Shown piece by piece: positions 1 through 6,807 of a DNA stretch of 8,306 bases. Source of the DNA: an uncultured bacterium (GTDB lineage: Bacteria; Pseudomonadota; Gammaproteobacteria; Burkholderiales; Burkholderiaceae_E). The DNA lies in the NCBI GenBank assembly GCA_903864485.1, contig CAIPGD010000398.1, positions 1-8,306 of the forward strand, in the 5' to 3' direction. Position 1 is the stretch's first letter. Each line of letters starts with the position of its first letter. Made by a program: the position numbers and the translations under genes. The notes below the pieces were generated by a model. It was not told the DNA's origin and ran no database searches. It saw only the letters and a program-made list of their open reading frames with translations.

Positions 1-718
1 CGGCACGTCGACGTGGGTGCGGCAACTCCTTCACCCGATTCTCGATCCGGGCAACACAATCACTGGCCAACGGGCAGGCCTCACAGCGTGGCCGAGCGCG
101 GGTACAGACCGTCGCGCCCAGATCCATCAATCCTTGCGTGTAGGAACCGATCCCCTCAGCCCTCGGCAACAAGTCCTCTGCCAGCGACCAGAATCCACGC
201 AGAACAGCCGACTGAGTCAGGTCCCCCTCGATGCCAAACACCCGACTCAAGACTCGGCGTACGTTGCCATCGAGGATCGCCGCCCGGCGCCCGTACGCCA
301 ACGCCGCAATCGCTCCGGCAGTCGAGCGCCCAATCCCCGGGAGTGCTTCCAGCAACGCGGGATCGGCTGGAAACTGACCCCCGTAGTGCGCCTGAACTTC
401 GCGAGCACAGGCCAAGAGGTTGCGCGCTCGGCTGTAGTAACCAAGGCCCGCCCAATACGGCATCACCTCATCGAGCGGTGCCGCCGCCAACGCTGACAAG
501 GTCGGGAACCGCTCGAGAAAACGGGCGTAATAGCCAAGTACCGCCGCCACCTGGGTCTGCTGCAGCATGACCTCTGAGAGCCAAATCCGGTACGCGTCTT
601 GGGTCGCCTGCCACGGCAAGGCATGGCGACCGCTGTGCAATTGCCATCGGATCACGCGGTCGGCGAACCCTCCACAGTCGAAAGCCGGCCCGATGCTTAG
701 GGAACTCGAGCGCGGCAT
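1..718 (-). CDS. mutY: Adenine DNA glycosylase MutY, C-terminal part cut off by the window edge
   Basis: MutY removes adenine mispaired with 8-oxoguanine, the second step of the GO repair system. The visible 239 codons cover the whole catalytic core. The substrate-binding segment WLSEVMLQQTQV lies at about residues 46-57 and holds the catalytic Glu49. GLGYYSRARN follows at 91-100. The helix-hairpin-helix is LPGIGRSTAGAI at 126-137, and the catalytic Asp150 sits in ILDGNVRRV. A 4Fe-4S cluster motif C205-x6-C212-x2-C215-x5-C221 is intact. The C-terminal NUDIX-like 8-oxoG recognition domain lies beyond base 1, so it cannot be judged. The ATG at 718-716 was chosen because it overlaps the mutM stop by one base (TGATG) and sits about 25 residues before the conserved Trp, slightly longer than in E. 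coli. Co-transcription and translational coupling with mutM are inferred. Family assignment is secure. Confidence 0.96.
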   Translation of the reverse strand, partial: MPRSSSLSIGPAFDCGGFADRVIRWQLHSGRHALPWQATQDAYRIWLSEVMLQQTQVAAVLGYYARFLERFPTLSALAAAPLDEVMPYWAGLGYYSRARNLLACAREVQAHYGGQFPADPALLEALPGIGRSTAGAIAALAYGRRAAILDGNVRRVLSRVFGIEGDLTQSAVLRGFWSLAEDLLPRAEGIGSYTQGLMDLGATVCTRARPRCEACPLASDCVARIENRVKELPHPRRRA

Positions 719-1545
719 CAGTGCTGACAACCCGGGCAATAAAAACTGGCGCGCTGCTGCTGAACAACGCGCCGGATCGTCCCGTGACAGCGCCTGCAGG
801 TAAGCCCTTCGCGACCGTAAACCAGGGCATCGATCTGAAAATAGCCGCTGGCGCCGTCACTACTCACAAAATCTTTTAGAGTGCTGCCACCACGGGCCAG
901 CGCATCCGACAAGGTATCGCGCACCGCAACCGCCAGCCGTTGGTACCGCGCCCGACTAATCCGCCCAGCCCGCGTTGCTGGATGGATCTGCGCCCGAAAC
1001 AGACTTTCACAGGCGTAGATATTGCCAGCGCCCACGACCAGTTCACCCGCTAGCAAGACGGTCTTGATCGAACTGCGACGTTCACGCGTGCCGGCATAGA
1101 GGTGGTGCCCGATCTGCTCGGCGGTCGCGCTGAGTGGTTCCAGGCCCAGCTTGGCGAGCAGCGGATGTGAGTCCACGGGCCCCGCACTACGATCGTGCCA
1201 GAGCACTGCACCGAACCGCCTTGGATCGTGCAAGCGCACAAGACCGTGATCGAAAACGAGGTCCAGATGATCGTGCTTGCGCACCGGAACCTGTGGGTCA
1301 ACCCAGCGCAAACTCCCCGACATCCCGAGATGGATCAACATCCATCCGGATGAGAATTCTATCAATAGATATTTACCGCGCCGCCAGACCTGATGCACCG
1401 CCTCGCCCCGGATACACTCTGACAAGTCGGCTGGAATAGGCCAGCGCAGTGCCGGCACGCGAACACGCACGTCGCGCACAACGCGAGACGTCATGTGTGG
1501 CGTCAAACCACGACGAACGGTTTCAACCTCAGGAAGCTCAGGCAT
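718..1545 (-). CDS. mutM: Formamidopyrimidine-DNA glycosylase MutM (Fpg)
   Basis: MutM excises 8-oxoguanine and formamidopyrimidines from DNA and cleaves the abasic site by beta,delta-elimination. The 275-residue protein has the usual family length (E. coli 269) and starts MPELPEVETV, giving the catalytic N-terminal Pro2 and Glu3 after Met removal. Lys58 in RRGKYL is the conserved catalytic lysine. HLGMSG (Met75) and DPRRFG (Arg109, Phe111) match the residues that fill the gap left by the flipped base. The helix-two-turn-helix is VVGAGNIYACESLF at about 170-183. The C-terminal zinc finger is C250-x2-C253-x16-C270-x2-C273, with the conserved RASFYC stretch. The TGA stop shares its A with the ATG of mutY, so the two repair enzymes form an operon. 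The start lies 35 bases from the divergent TPR gene, so any mutM promoter must lie in that gap or inside the first codons of that gene. Confidence 0.98.
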   Translation of the reverse strand: MPELPEVETVRRGLTPHMTSRVVRDVRVRVPALRWPIPADLSECIRGEAVHQVWRRGKYLLIEFSSGWMLIHLGMSGSLRWVDPQVPVRKHDHLDLVFDHGLVRLHDPRRFGAVLWHDRSAGPVDSHPLLAKLGLEPLSATAEQIGHHLYAGTRERRSSIKTVLLAGELVVGAGNIYACESLFRAQIHPATRAGRISRARYQRLAVAVRDTLSDALARGGSTLKDFVSSDGASGYFQIDALVYGREGLTCRRCHGTIRRVVQQQRASFYCPGCQH

Positions 1546-1580
1546 TGCGACAACCTAACGGTGTACCCTACCATTCCAAG
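1545..1580. promoter_or_regulatory. Divergent gap between mutM and the TPR gene, with a weak candidate promoter
   Basis: Only 35 bases (1546-1580) separate the two opposed start codons. Reading rightward, TTGCGA at 1545-1550 and TACCAT at 1569-1574, spaced 18 bases, each match four of six positions of the sigma-70 consensus. A transcript from this -10 would begin at about 1580-1582, at the ATG of the TPR gene. No Shine-Dalgarno sequence precedes that ATG. For the leftward mutM promoter I see only poor candidates. The two promoters must overlap each other or the opposing reading frame. The boxes are weak enough to be chance. Confidence 0.25.
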
Positions 1581-3413
1581 ATGACTTGCGCCTACTTTCC
1601 CAAACGGTTGTACCGGATAAGCCAACAGTGGCTACCGCACTGGCATCTGCCACTGGTGGTGGCCTGCGTTCTGTTCGGATCGACACAGCATGGAATTGCC
1701 GCGAGCGAATCGGACCATCAGACGCGGCTCGCAGCCGACACCGAAGCGGCCAGCAAACCGCGTCCGAGTCGGGCGCGCACGACCCCCGCTCGCTCCAACG
1801 ACGCTTTGTCGGCACAGCGCGTATTTCAGATTTTGGCCGCCGAGATCGCCGCACAACGGGGTCAGATTGGCACGGCGGCCGCGACCTGGTTAGCCTTGGC
1901 CCGCGAAACGCGGGACCCGAAAGCGGCCCAACGGGCGACCGAATTAGCCCTCACCGATCGATCAGGCGGGCGGGCGATCGAAGCCGCCGAGTTCTGGCTT
2001 GAGCTTGAACCCGAAGCCACAATACCGGCGATGGCGCTCGAAACGCTATGGCTTAGTAACGGCCAACTCGATCGCGCCGAACCCCTGATCGCGCGCCAGC
2101 TCGAGGCTGCCCGCAAGACTGAGCAACTAAGCGAACGTTACGGCCCACTGACCCGCAACCTGCTGCGCGCACCGGACCGATTGGCTGCCTTGGCCCTGCT
2201 CGATCGGGTCAGTATGGTCGACCTGGATCAAGCGGCTGCAAGGATTGCCCGCGCAACGCTCGCCCACGCGGCGGGCAATCAGGGCCGGGCCGCTGCCGAA
2301 ATCCGCAGCGCCGCTGCATTGCGACCTGGCTCCGAAGAGGTCGCACTGACCGCCGCCACGGTACTCACGGTCGACACGACGGGTCGTCAAGAAGCCATCT
2401 CGCTCCTGCGCGCCTTCGTAGACGCCCAACCAAAGGCGCCGAGAGCGCGTTTCGCGCTGGCCAGACTCTATGCCATCGACAGCCGCCTCGATGATGCGCT
2501 CGCCCAACTCAACCGTACCCTGGCGGACGAGCCCGACGACCCCTCGACCCTGTTCGCGGCGGCCCATCTTGCGGCTGAGCTCAAACGCCCAGCCGAGGCG
2601 ACCCAGCTGATGAGCCGATGGGTTGAACTCCCCGGCGAATCAGGCGCAGAACGCAATCCGGGCTGGATGTTTCTGGCCCGCATGGCTGAAGACCAGGGCC
2701 AGTCCGAGCAAACCCTGCGCTGGCTCGAGCGGGTTAGCGATGGCGACGAGCAGGTCGAGGCGTTGGTGCACAGGGCCATCGTGCTTGGCCGACTCAAGCG
2801 GGCCGATGAAGGCCGCGCCCTGCTCTCGAGCGCTGACCCCAAAACGTCGCGCGACCGAACCCGAGTGGTCCAGGCGCGCGCCGAGTTGCTGCGCGAGGAC
2901 GGTCGCCCCGCCGAAGCGTTCGACGTTGTCGACGCTGGTCTCGCCGCCCAGCCCGACGAGCCCCAGCTCCTGTATGACCGCGCCATGCTCGGCGAACGCC
3001 TCGGTCGACTTGATCGCATGGAAAGTGACCTGCGGCGCCTGATCACGCTCCGCCCGAATCATGCCCACGCCTACAACGCGCTCGGCTATACCTTCGCGGA
3101 CCGCAATGTCCGACTGGACGAAGCCCGGACTCTGATTGAACGGGCGGTCCAGCTGGCACCCGAAGACCCACAAATTCTGGACTCGATGGGCTGGATCGCC
3201 TACCGGCAGGGTAAGACGGACGAGGCAATCAATTGGCTCCAGCGCGCCTGGGCGATCCGGAACGACCCCGAAATTGGGGCCCATCTGGGCGAAGTCCTCT
3301 GGCGAATGGGGCGCAATGCCGACGCCATCACGATCTGGAATCAAGCCATCGGGCGCGATCCCTCCAATACGCTCCTGCGCGAGACGCGCGATCGCCTGGG
3401 TGCCTCGCTCTGA
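1581..3413 (+). CDS. Exported tetratricopeptide-repeat protein, LbcA-like family next to lolB
   Basis: This is a 610-residue protein of alpha-helical tetratricopeptide repeats, a fold used for protein binding. The start chosen is the ATG at 1581, because it opens a signal-peptide-like stretch: Lys/Arg near residues 8-12, a hydrophobic run around 22-33, and a possible signal peptidase I site near GIAA (about residues 37-40). The in-frame GTG at 1449 would overlap mutM antisense. A VVAC sequence ending at Cys29 could instead act as a lipobox. Small/large TPR spacing (for example LLREDGRPAEAFDVVDAGL and LGYTFADRNVRLDEA) runs from about residue 70 to the end. The C-terminal signatures LGYTFADRN, DSMGWIAYRQG and HLGEVLWRMG mark the conserved family found beside lolB in beta- and gammaproteobacteria. 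In Pseudomonas aeruginosa the positional counterpart PA4667 is LbcA, an outer-membrane lipoprotein that activates the protease CtpA. The same role here is inference. The gene overlaps lolB by four bases. Confidence 0.9.
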   Translation: MTCAYFPKRLYRISQQWLPHWHLPLVVACVLFGSTQHGIAASESDHQTRLAADTEAASKPRPSRARTTPARSNDALSAQRVFQILAAEIAAQRGQIGTAAATWLALARETRDPKAAQRATELALTDRSGGRAIEAAEFWLELEPEATIPAMALETLWLSNGQLDRAEPLIARQLEAARKTEQLSERYGPLTRNLLRAPDRLAALALLDRVSMVDLDQAAARIARATLAHAAGNQGRAAAEIRSAAALRPGSEEVALTAATVLTVDTTGRQEAISLLRAFVDAQPKAPRARFALARLYAIDSRLDDALAQLNRTLADEPDDPSTLFAAAHLAAELKRPAEATQLMSRWVELPGESGAERNPGWMFLARMAEDQGQSEQTLRWLERVSDGDEQVEALVHRAIVLGRLKRADEGRALLSSADPKTSRDRTRVVQARAELLREDGRPAEAFDVVDAGLAAQPDEPQLLYDRAMLGERLGRLDRMESDLRRLITLRPNHAHAYNALGYTFADRNVRLDEARTLIERAVQLAPEDPQILDSMGWIAYRQGKTDEAINWLQRAWAIRNDPEIGAHLGEVLWRMGRNADAITIWNQAIGRDPSNTLLRETRDRLGASL

Positions 3414-4006
3414 AGATCGGCGCCCGGACCGTTTTGCTGGTCTGGCTGACCACCTTATCGGCCTGCAGCACACTGCCGGCCTCAAACGTCCGACCGGGCC
3501 GGATCTCAAACAGCCCTGACACCAACCCCGCCGAGACAAGCCAGGCCGATCGGGTGTGGTCAGGGCGTTTTGCCGTTGAGGGCTCGCCCGAGCTTGCCGC
3601 CGCGAGTGGTCGTTTCACCCTTGAGCGCTACCCGACGAGACGCCGGCTTGATTTGCTCGGGCCGCTGGGTCAGGTATTGGCCCGACTGGACATTAGCGCG
3701 GAGGGCGCCCGTCTGACCCGCGCCAACGGTGAGGTCGAAGTAGCCGAGGATGCCAATCAACTCATTGAACACGCTTTGGGTTGGCGGCTCCCGGTCACGC
3801 AAATGGAGCGTTGGCTCGATGGTGAATTTGCGCTGGTGACGGAACGGGCAGCAGATGGAACACCCCGATCCGCCATCGATTCCGAGTGGAGAATTCGGAT
3901 CGACCCGCCGCGTCGCTTGGCCCTCGAGTGGCCGGCCGATCTCAACCCTGCCCCAGCACTCATGCCCGAGCGCCGGGTGCGCGTGCGACTGCTCTTAGAC
4001 CCGTAA
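3410..4006 (+). CDS. lolB: Outer-membrane lipoprotein receptor LolB, probable CTG start
   Basis: LolB accepts lipoproteins from the periplasmic carrier LolA and inserts them into the inner leaflet of the outer membrane. It is itself a lipoprotein. Read from the CTG at 3410, the product is 198 residues (E. coli 207) with a classic lipoprotein signal: MKIGAR, a hydrophobic run, then the lipobox LSAC with Cys19. Ser at +2 fits outer-membrane sorting. Family motifs follow: VWSGRFAVEG (49-58), LDLLGPLGQVLARL (80-93), LGWRLPVTQMERWLDGE (123-139) and RVRVRLLLD near the end. No ATG, GTG or TTG in this frame gives a sensible signal peptide. The next upstream candidate, a TTG at 3233, lies deep in the TPR gene, and the TTG at 3434 would remove the charged n-region. 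The CTG shares CTGA with the TPR stop, so translational coupling is likely. A weak GGGTG lies 7 bases upstream. Function is secure; the start is inferred. Confidence 0.9.
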   Translation: MKIGARTVLLVWLTTLSACSTLPASNVRPGRISNSPDTNPAETSQADRVWSGRFAVEGSPELAAASGRFTLERYPTRRRLDLLGPLGQVLARLDISAEGARLTRANGEVEVAEDANQLIEHALGWRLPVTQMERWLDGEFALVTERAADGTPRSAIDSEWRIRIDPPRRLALEWPADLNPAPALMPERRVRVRLLLDP

Positions 4007-4020
4007 ACACGCCCGATGCC

Positions 4021-4938
4021 ATGACGTGTGCCCCGTTTGAGCCACTCCTGCAGTGCCCAGCGCCCGCCAAACTGAATCTCTTGCTACACGTCACCGGGCG
4101 ACGCAGCGATGGCTACCATCTGCTCGAAACCGTCTTCCAACTCATCAACCTATTCGACTGGCTGGATTTTGAGCCACGCGACGACGGTCAGATCGTCGCA
4201 TCGTCTGGGGACTGGCCGATCGAACAAGATCTGGCGGTGCGGGCCGCGCATTTGCTCAGAGCGACAGCTGGAGCCAACGACCACACCGACTTCGGGGTCA
4301 CGATCCGGATCCAGAAACAGATACCCGTTGGCGGGGGCCTGGGCGGTGGCAGCTCCGACGCAGCCACCACTTTGCTCGCGCTCAACCAGCTCTGGCGATT
4401 ACACTGGCCCATCGACCGGCTGGCCGCTCTTGCGGCCCAGCTCGGCGCAGACGTGCCAGTCTTCGTGCGTGGCCAGAACGCCTACGCCGTCGGAATCGGC
4501 GAGGAATTGCAGCCGATCGACCTGCCCGAACGTCATTACGTCGTGATCGAGCCGCCCATTCAGGTGCCGACGGCTGTCGTTTTTGCGGACCCAAATTTGA
4601 CACGAAACACGAAACCGCTCACATTAGAAGGCTTCGCTCGCGAGCAGTCGGTAGCAACACACCGCCTCCCAGGTCACAACGATCTTCAGGCGCCTGTGCT
4701 CCAACGATTTACCGCGGTGGCGAAAGCACTGTCTGCGCTTCAGGAAGCGGCACACGACTTCGGAGTTGACGCTTCGGCGGTCCGGATGTCGGGTTCTGGA
4801 GCCTGCGTGTTCGCGGCGACCGATTCACTATCGATTGCAGCGTCCATTGCAGAAGCGGTCGCAGGGGCTGGCGTAGGGCGCGTTCATCGATGCGCATCCC
4901 TGCGGCGGCATCCGATGATCGGGACGGTGGCGCACTGA
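4021..4938 (+). CDS. ispE: 4-diphosphocytidyl-2-C-methyl-D-erythritol kinase IspE
   Basis: IspE phosphorylates CDP-methylerythritol with ATP in the non-mevalonate (MEP) route to isoprenoids. The 305-residue protein is a GHMP kinase. It has PAPAKLNLLLHVTGRRSDGYH at the N-terminus with Lys17 and Asn19. The ATP-binding loop VGGGLGGGSSDAA is at 103-115. The catalytic Asp144 is in LGADVPVF, and the third GHMP motif RMSGSGACVFA is at 255-265. Length is slightly above the E. coli enzyme (283). The ATG at 4021 places 13 residues before the conserved PAPAK stretch and lies 14 bases after the lolB stop. The same frame stays open upstream into lolB, but those residues do not look like the family. No clear Shine-Dalgarno sequence is visible, so re-initiation from lolB is possible. 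tRNA-Gln begins 10 bases after the stop. Confidence 0.97.
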   Translation: MTCAPFEPLLQCPAPAKLNLLLHVTGRRSDGYHLLETVFQLINLFDWLDFEPRDDGQIVASSGDWPIEQDLAVRAAHLLRATAGANDHTDFGVTIRIQKQIPVGGGLGGGSSDAATTLLALNQLWRLHWPIDRLAALAAQLGADVPVFVRGQNAYAVGIGEELQPIDLPERHYVVIEPPIQVPTAVVFADPNLTRNTKPLTLEGFAREQSVATHRLPGHNDLQAPVLQRFTAVAKALSALQEAAHDFGVDASAVRMSGSGACVFAATDSLSIAASIAEAVAGAGVGRVHRCASLRRHPMIGTVAH

Positions 4939-4948
4939 TTGCAGCGCT

Positions 4949-5025
4949 TGGGGAGTCGCCAAGTTGGTCAAGGCACCGGATTTTGATTCCGGCATGCGAG
5001 GGTTCGAGTCCTTCCTCCCCAGCCA
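4949..5025 (+). tRNA. tRNA-Gln, anticodon UUG
   Basis: All parts of the cloverleaf can be drawn by hand. The acceptor stem TGGGGAG pairs perfectly with CTCCCCA (5015-5021), followed by discriminator G5022 and an encoded CCA (5023-5025). The D-stem is GCC/GGC, with a GG-containing D-loop. The anticodon stem CCGGA/TCCGG (4976-4980/4988-4992) closes the loop TTTTGAT, with anticodon TTG at 4983-4985, reading CAA as glutamine. The variable region is CATGC. The T-stem GAGGG/CCTTC contains one G-T wobble, and the T-loop is TTCGAGT. The U-A first acceptor pair is typical of glutamine tRNAs. It lies 10 bases after ispE and 54 bases before prs, a placement shared with Pseudomonas and many betaproteobacteria, so it is probably cut out of a longer mRNA. 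Confidence 0.97.
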
Positions 5026-5079
5026 TTCTAAAAGTCATCGTCTCCTGCTCCTAAACTTTTCATCGCATATCGGGCCCCC

Positions 5080-6072
5080 TTGAGTACGCCCATCTACGTC
5101 CGCCGCCACAGCGAAGCGCTCGAACCCGATGGTTTGATGATCTTCACAGGCAACGCAATCCCTTTGCTCGCGGCCGGAGTCGCTACGCACATGGGTCTCC
5201 CCCTGGGCAAAGCCCGGGTGGGCAAGTTCTCGGACGGCGAAGTCATGGTCGAAATTCTCGAGAACGTGCGCGGCAAGGACGTGTTCGTGCTGCAAAGCAC
5301 CTGCGCCCCGACCAACGACAACCTGATGGAATTGATGATCATGGTCGATGCGCTCAAACGCGCCTCAGCCGGACGCATCACCGCGGCGATCCCATATTTT
5401 GGCTATGCCCGCCAGGACCGGCGGGTTCGATCGTCAAGAGTTGCGATCAGCGCCAAGGTCGTCTCAAACATGCTTCAGATTGCCGGCGTTGACCGGGTCC
5501 TGACGATGGACCTGCATGCCGACCAGATCCAGGGGTTTTTTGACATCCCGGTCGACAACATCTACGCCTCGCCGGTGCTTTTCGCGGATATCGCCCGGCA
5601 CCGGTTTGATGACCCAATTGTAGTCTCCCCCGACGTCGGCGGGGTCGTACGGGCGCGAGCGATCGCCAAACGGCTCGAATGCGACCTCGCCATTATCGAT
5701 AAGCGCCGACCCAAGGCCAATGTTTCCGAGGTCATGCATCTCATCGGTGAAGTGGATGGGCGAACCTGCCTGATCATGGACGACATGGTCGACACCGCTG
5801 GTACGCTGACCAAAGCGGCCGATGCGCTCAAAGCCAACGGGGCCAAACGCGTGATCGCTTACTGTACGCACGCCGTGCTTTCAGGGGGTGCCATTGCACG
5901 GATCGCGTCCAGCACGCTCGACGAACTGGTGGTCACGGATTCGATCCCGCTCGCTGCCGATGGGCTAGCCTGCCCGCGGATTCGAGTGATCAGTTGCGCC
6001 GCCTTGCTGGGCGAGACCATCCTCCGTATCAACCGGGCCGATTCCGTGTCCTCTCTCTTCATGGACGAGTAA
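5080..6072 (+). CDS. prs: Ribose-phosphate pyrophosphokinase (PRPP synthetase)
   Basis: Prs transfers pyrophosphate from ATP to ribose-5-phosphate, making PRPP for purine, pyrimidine, histidine, tryptophan and NAD synthesis. Motifs are typical of class I enzymes: FSDGEVMVEI (50-59), STCAPTNDNLMELM (73-86), the catalytic flexible loop YARQDRRVRSSRVAI (109-123), DLHADQIQGFF (144-154), and the PRPP-binding CLIMDDMVDTAGT (230-242). The start is uncertain. The TTG at 5080 gives 330 residues, with 19 before the conserved MIFTGNA. The ATG at 5137 (or TTG at 5134) gives 311, close to E. coli's 315. I kept 5080 because the intervening codons are rich in G/C at the third position, like the gene and unlike the AT-richer gap before it. 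Betaproteobacterial relatives usually carry a few residues before LMxFTGNA. No convincing Shine-Dalgarno sequence precedes either start. Confidence 0.96.
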   Translation: MSTPIYVRRHSEALEPDGLMIFTGNAIPLLAAGVATHMGLPLGKARVGKFSDGEVMVEILENVRGKDVFVLQSTCAPTNDNLMELMIMVDALKRASAGRITAAIPYFGYARQDRRVRSSRVAISAKVVSNMLQIAGVDRVLTMDLHADQIQGFFDIPVDNIYASPVLFADIARHRFDDPIVVSPDVGGVVRARAIAKRLECDLAIIDKRRPKANVSEVMHLIGEVDGRTCLIMDDMVDTAGTLTKAADALKANGAKRVIAYCTHAVLSGGAIARIASSTLDELVVTDSIPLAADGLACPRIRVISCAALLGETILRINRADSVSSLFMDE

Positions 6073-6140
6073 GTCCCGACTCAGCCATTCAGTTTTCTTA
6101 ACCCCCCGGGTCCGTGGTCGCGCGGTTCGGGGTATCACTC

Positions 6141-6145
6141 AGGAG
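6141..6145 (+). promoter_or_regulatory. Strong Shine-Dalgarno site of rplY
   Basis: AGGAG lies 7 bases before the ATG at 6153. It is the clearest ribosome binding site in the window. It decides the rplY start against the in-frame GTG at 6114, which would add 13 residues not seen in bL25 proteins. Confidence 0.85.
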
Positions 6146-6152
6146 TATTCCT

Positions 6153-6779
6153 ATGAAAGTCGTTGCAACGACCCGACCTGCGCAAGGCACGAGTGCGAGC
6201 CGCCGCCTGCGCCACGATGGCAAGGTCCCCGGTATTCTGTACGGTGGCAAAACGCCGCCGGTACAGCTCGAAATCGAGCACAACCCGCTCTTCCACGCAC
6301 TGCGGGTGGAGGCCTTCCACGCCTCGATCCTTGACATGGAAATCGATGGCGCAAGCCAGCGGGTTCTATTGCGCGATGTGCAGTGGCACCCTTACAAGCA
6401 GCAAGTGCTGCATATCGACTTCCAGCGTGTCGAAGCCGACACCGTGATTCACATGAAAGTGCCGCTGCACTTTGTGAATGCGGACATTGCCCCGATCGTG
6501 AAAAAGCAGGCGGCAGTCCTTTCCCATGTCACCAATGAAGTCGATATCGCCTGTCTGCCGATCCACTTGCCGGAATTCATCGAGGTCGATCTGTCCACGC
6601 TGGATTCGACCGCAACATTGCATGTCAAGGACCTGAAATTCCCCGAAGGCGTCAAGCCGGTTCTGCGCCGCAACGAGAATCCGTCGGTGCTGACCGTCAC
6701 GATTCCGCCACCGGTGGAAGAGATTGTCGTTGCAGCAGCCGCTGCGCCGGCGAAAGGCAAAGGCAAGGGCAAGAAATAA
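6153..6779 (+). CDS. rplY: 50S ribosomal protein bL25, long Ctc/TL5 form
   Basis: bL25 binds 5S rRNA in the central protuberance of the large ribosomal subunit. The 208-residue product is the two-domain form. The N-terminal 5S-binding domain (about 1-95) has SRRLRHDGKVPGILYGG (16-32) and VLLRDVQWHPYKQQVLHIDF (71-90). The C-terminal TL5-type beta domain (about 96-190) has VPLHFVN and CLPIHLPEFIEVDLSTLD. E. coli has only the short 94-residue form, while betaproteobacteria and pseudomonads carry the long one. An Ala-rich linker leads to a basic tail KGKGKGKK, likely disordered and able to contact rRNA (inference). The start is fixed by the AGGAG seven bases upstream. The 80-base gap after prs holds no convincing terminator. 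The order prs-rplY-pth is conserved in these groups. Confidence 0.97.
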   Translation: MKVVATTRPAQGTSASRRLRHDGKVPGILYGGKTPPVQLEIEHNPLFHALRVEAFHASILDMEIDGASQRVLLRDVQWHPYKQQVLHIDFQRVEADTVIHMKVPLHFVNADIAPIVKKQAAVLSHVTNEVDIACLPIHLPEFIEVDLSTLDSTATLHVKDLKFPEGVKPVLRRNENPSVLTVTIPPPVEEIVVAAAAAPAKGKGKGKK

Positions 6780-6783
6780 CCGT

Positions 6784-6807
6784 CAGCCGCAACCGGTAGA
6801 GCGGCTG
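6784..6807 (+). other. Perfect 7-base hairpin between rplY and pth, no T-run
   Basis: CAGCCGC (6784-6790) and GCGGCTG (6801-6807) are exact reverse complements around a 10-base loop, starting 4 bases after the rplY stop. The following bases are C/G rich, not a T-run, so this is not a canonical intrinsic terminator. A second weaker pair, GAGCC (6833-6837) and GGCTC (6848-6852), lies further along the same 98-base gap. They may stabilise the upstream mRNA end or slow ribosomes and polymerase before pth. Chance pairing in GC-rich DNA is possible. Confidence 0.4.

Noticed and set aside
13..570. Open frames of 185 and 159 codons on the plus strand opposite mutY
   Set aside because: The minus strand encodes an intact MutY with all catalytic and iron-sulfur residues. 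The plus-strand products are low-complexity Pro/Arg/Ser-rich shadows.
1449..1580. Longer TPR protein starting at GTG 1449
   Set aside because: It would overlap mutM antisense by nearly 100 bases and bury the signal peptide 44 residues inside the protein.
3233..3409. Longer LolB from TTG 3233
   Set aside because: The added residues are the out-of-frame TPR coding sequence and would hide the lipoprotein signal peptide.
2640..3539. A 299-codon open frame on the minus strand opposite the TPR gene and lolB
   Set aside because: It mirrors a strongly coding plus-strand gene in GC-rich DNA, has no recognisable motifs, crosses the TPR-lolB junction, and looks like codon-bias shadow.
5030..5060. Terminator after tRNA-Gln
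   Set aside because: The AAAAGT/ACTTTT pair is AT-only apart from one pair, has a 19-base loop and no GC-rich stem, so it cannot act as a standard intrinsic terminator.
6101..6133. Possible leader hairpin ACCCC/GGGGT ahead of rplY
   Set aside because: The stem is only five bases with a 23-base loop in GC-rich sequence and leaves the Shine-Dalgarno site free, so it is not distinguishable from chance.
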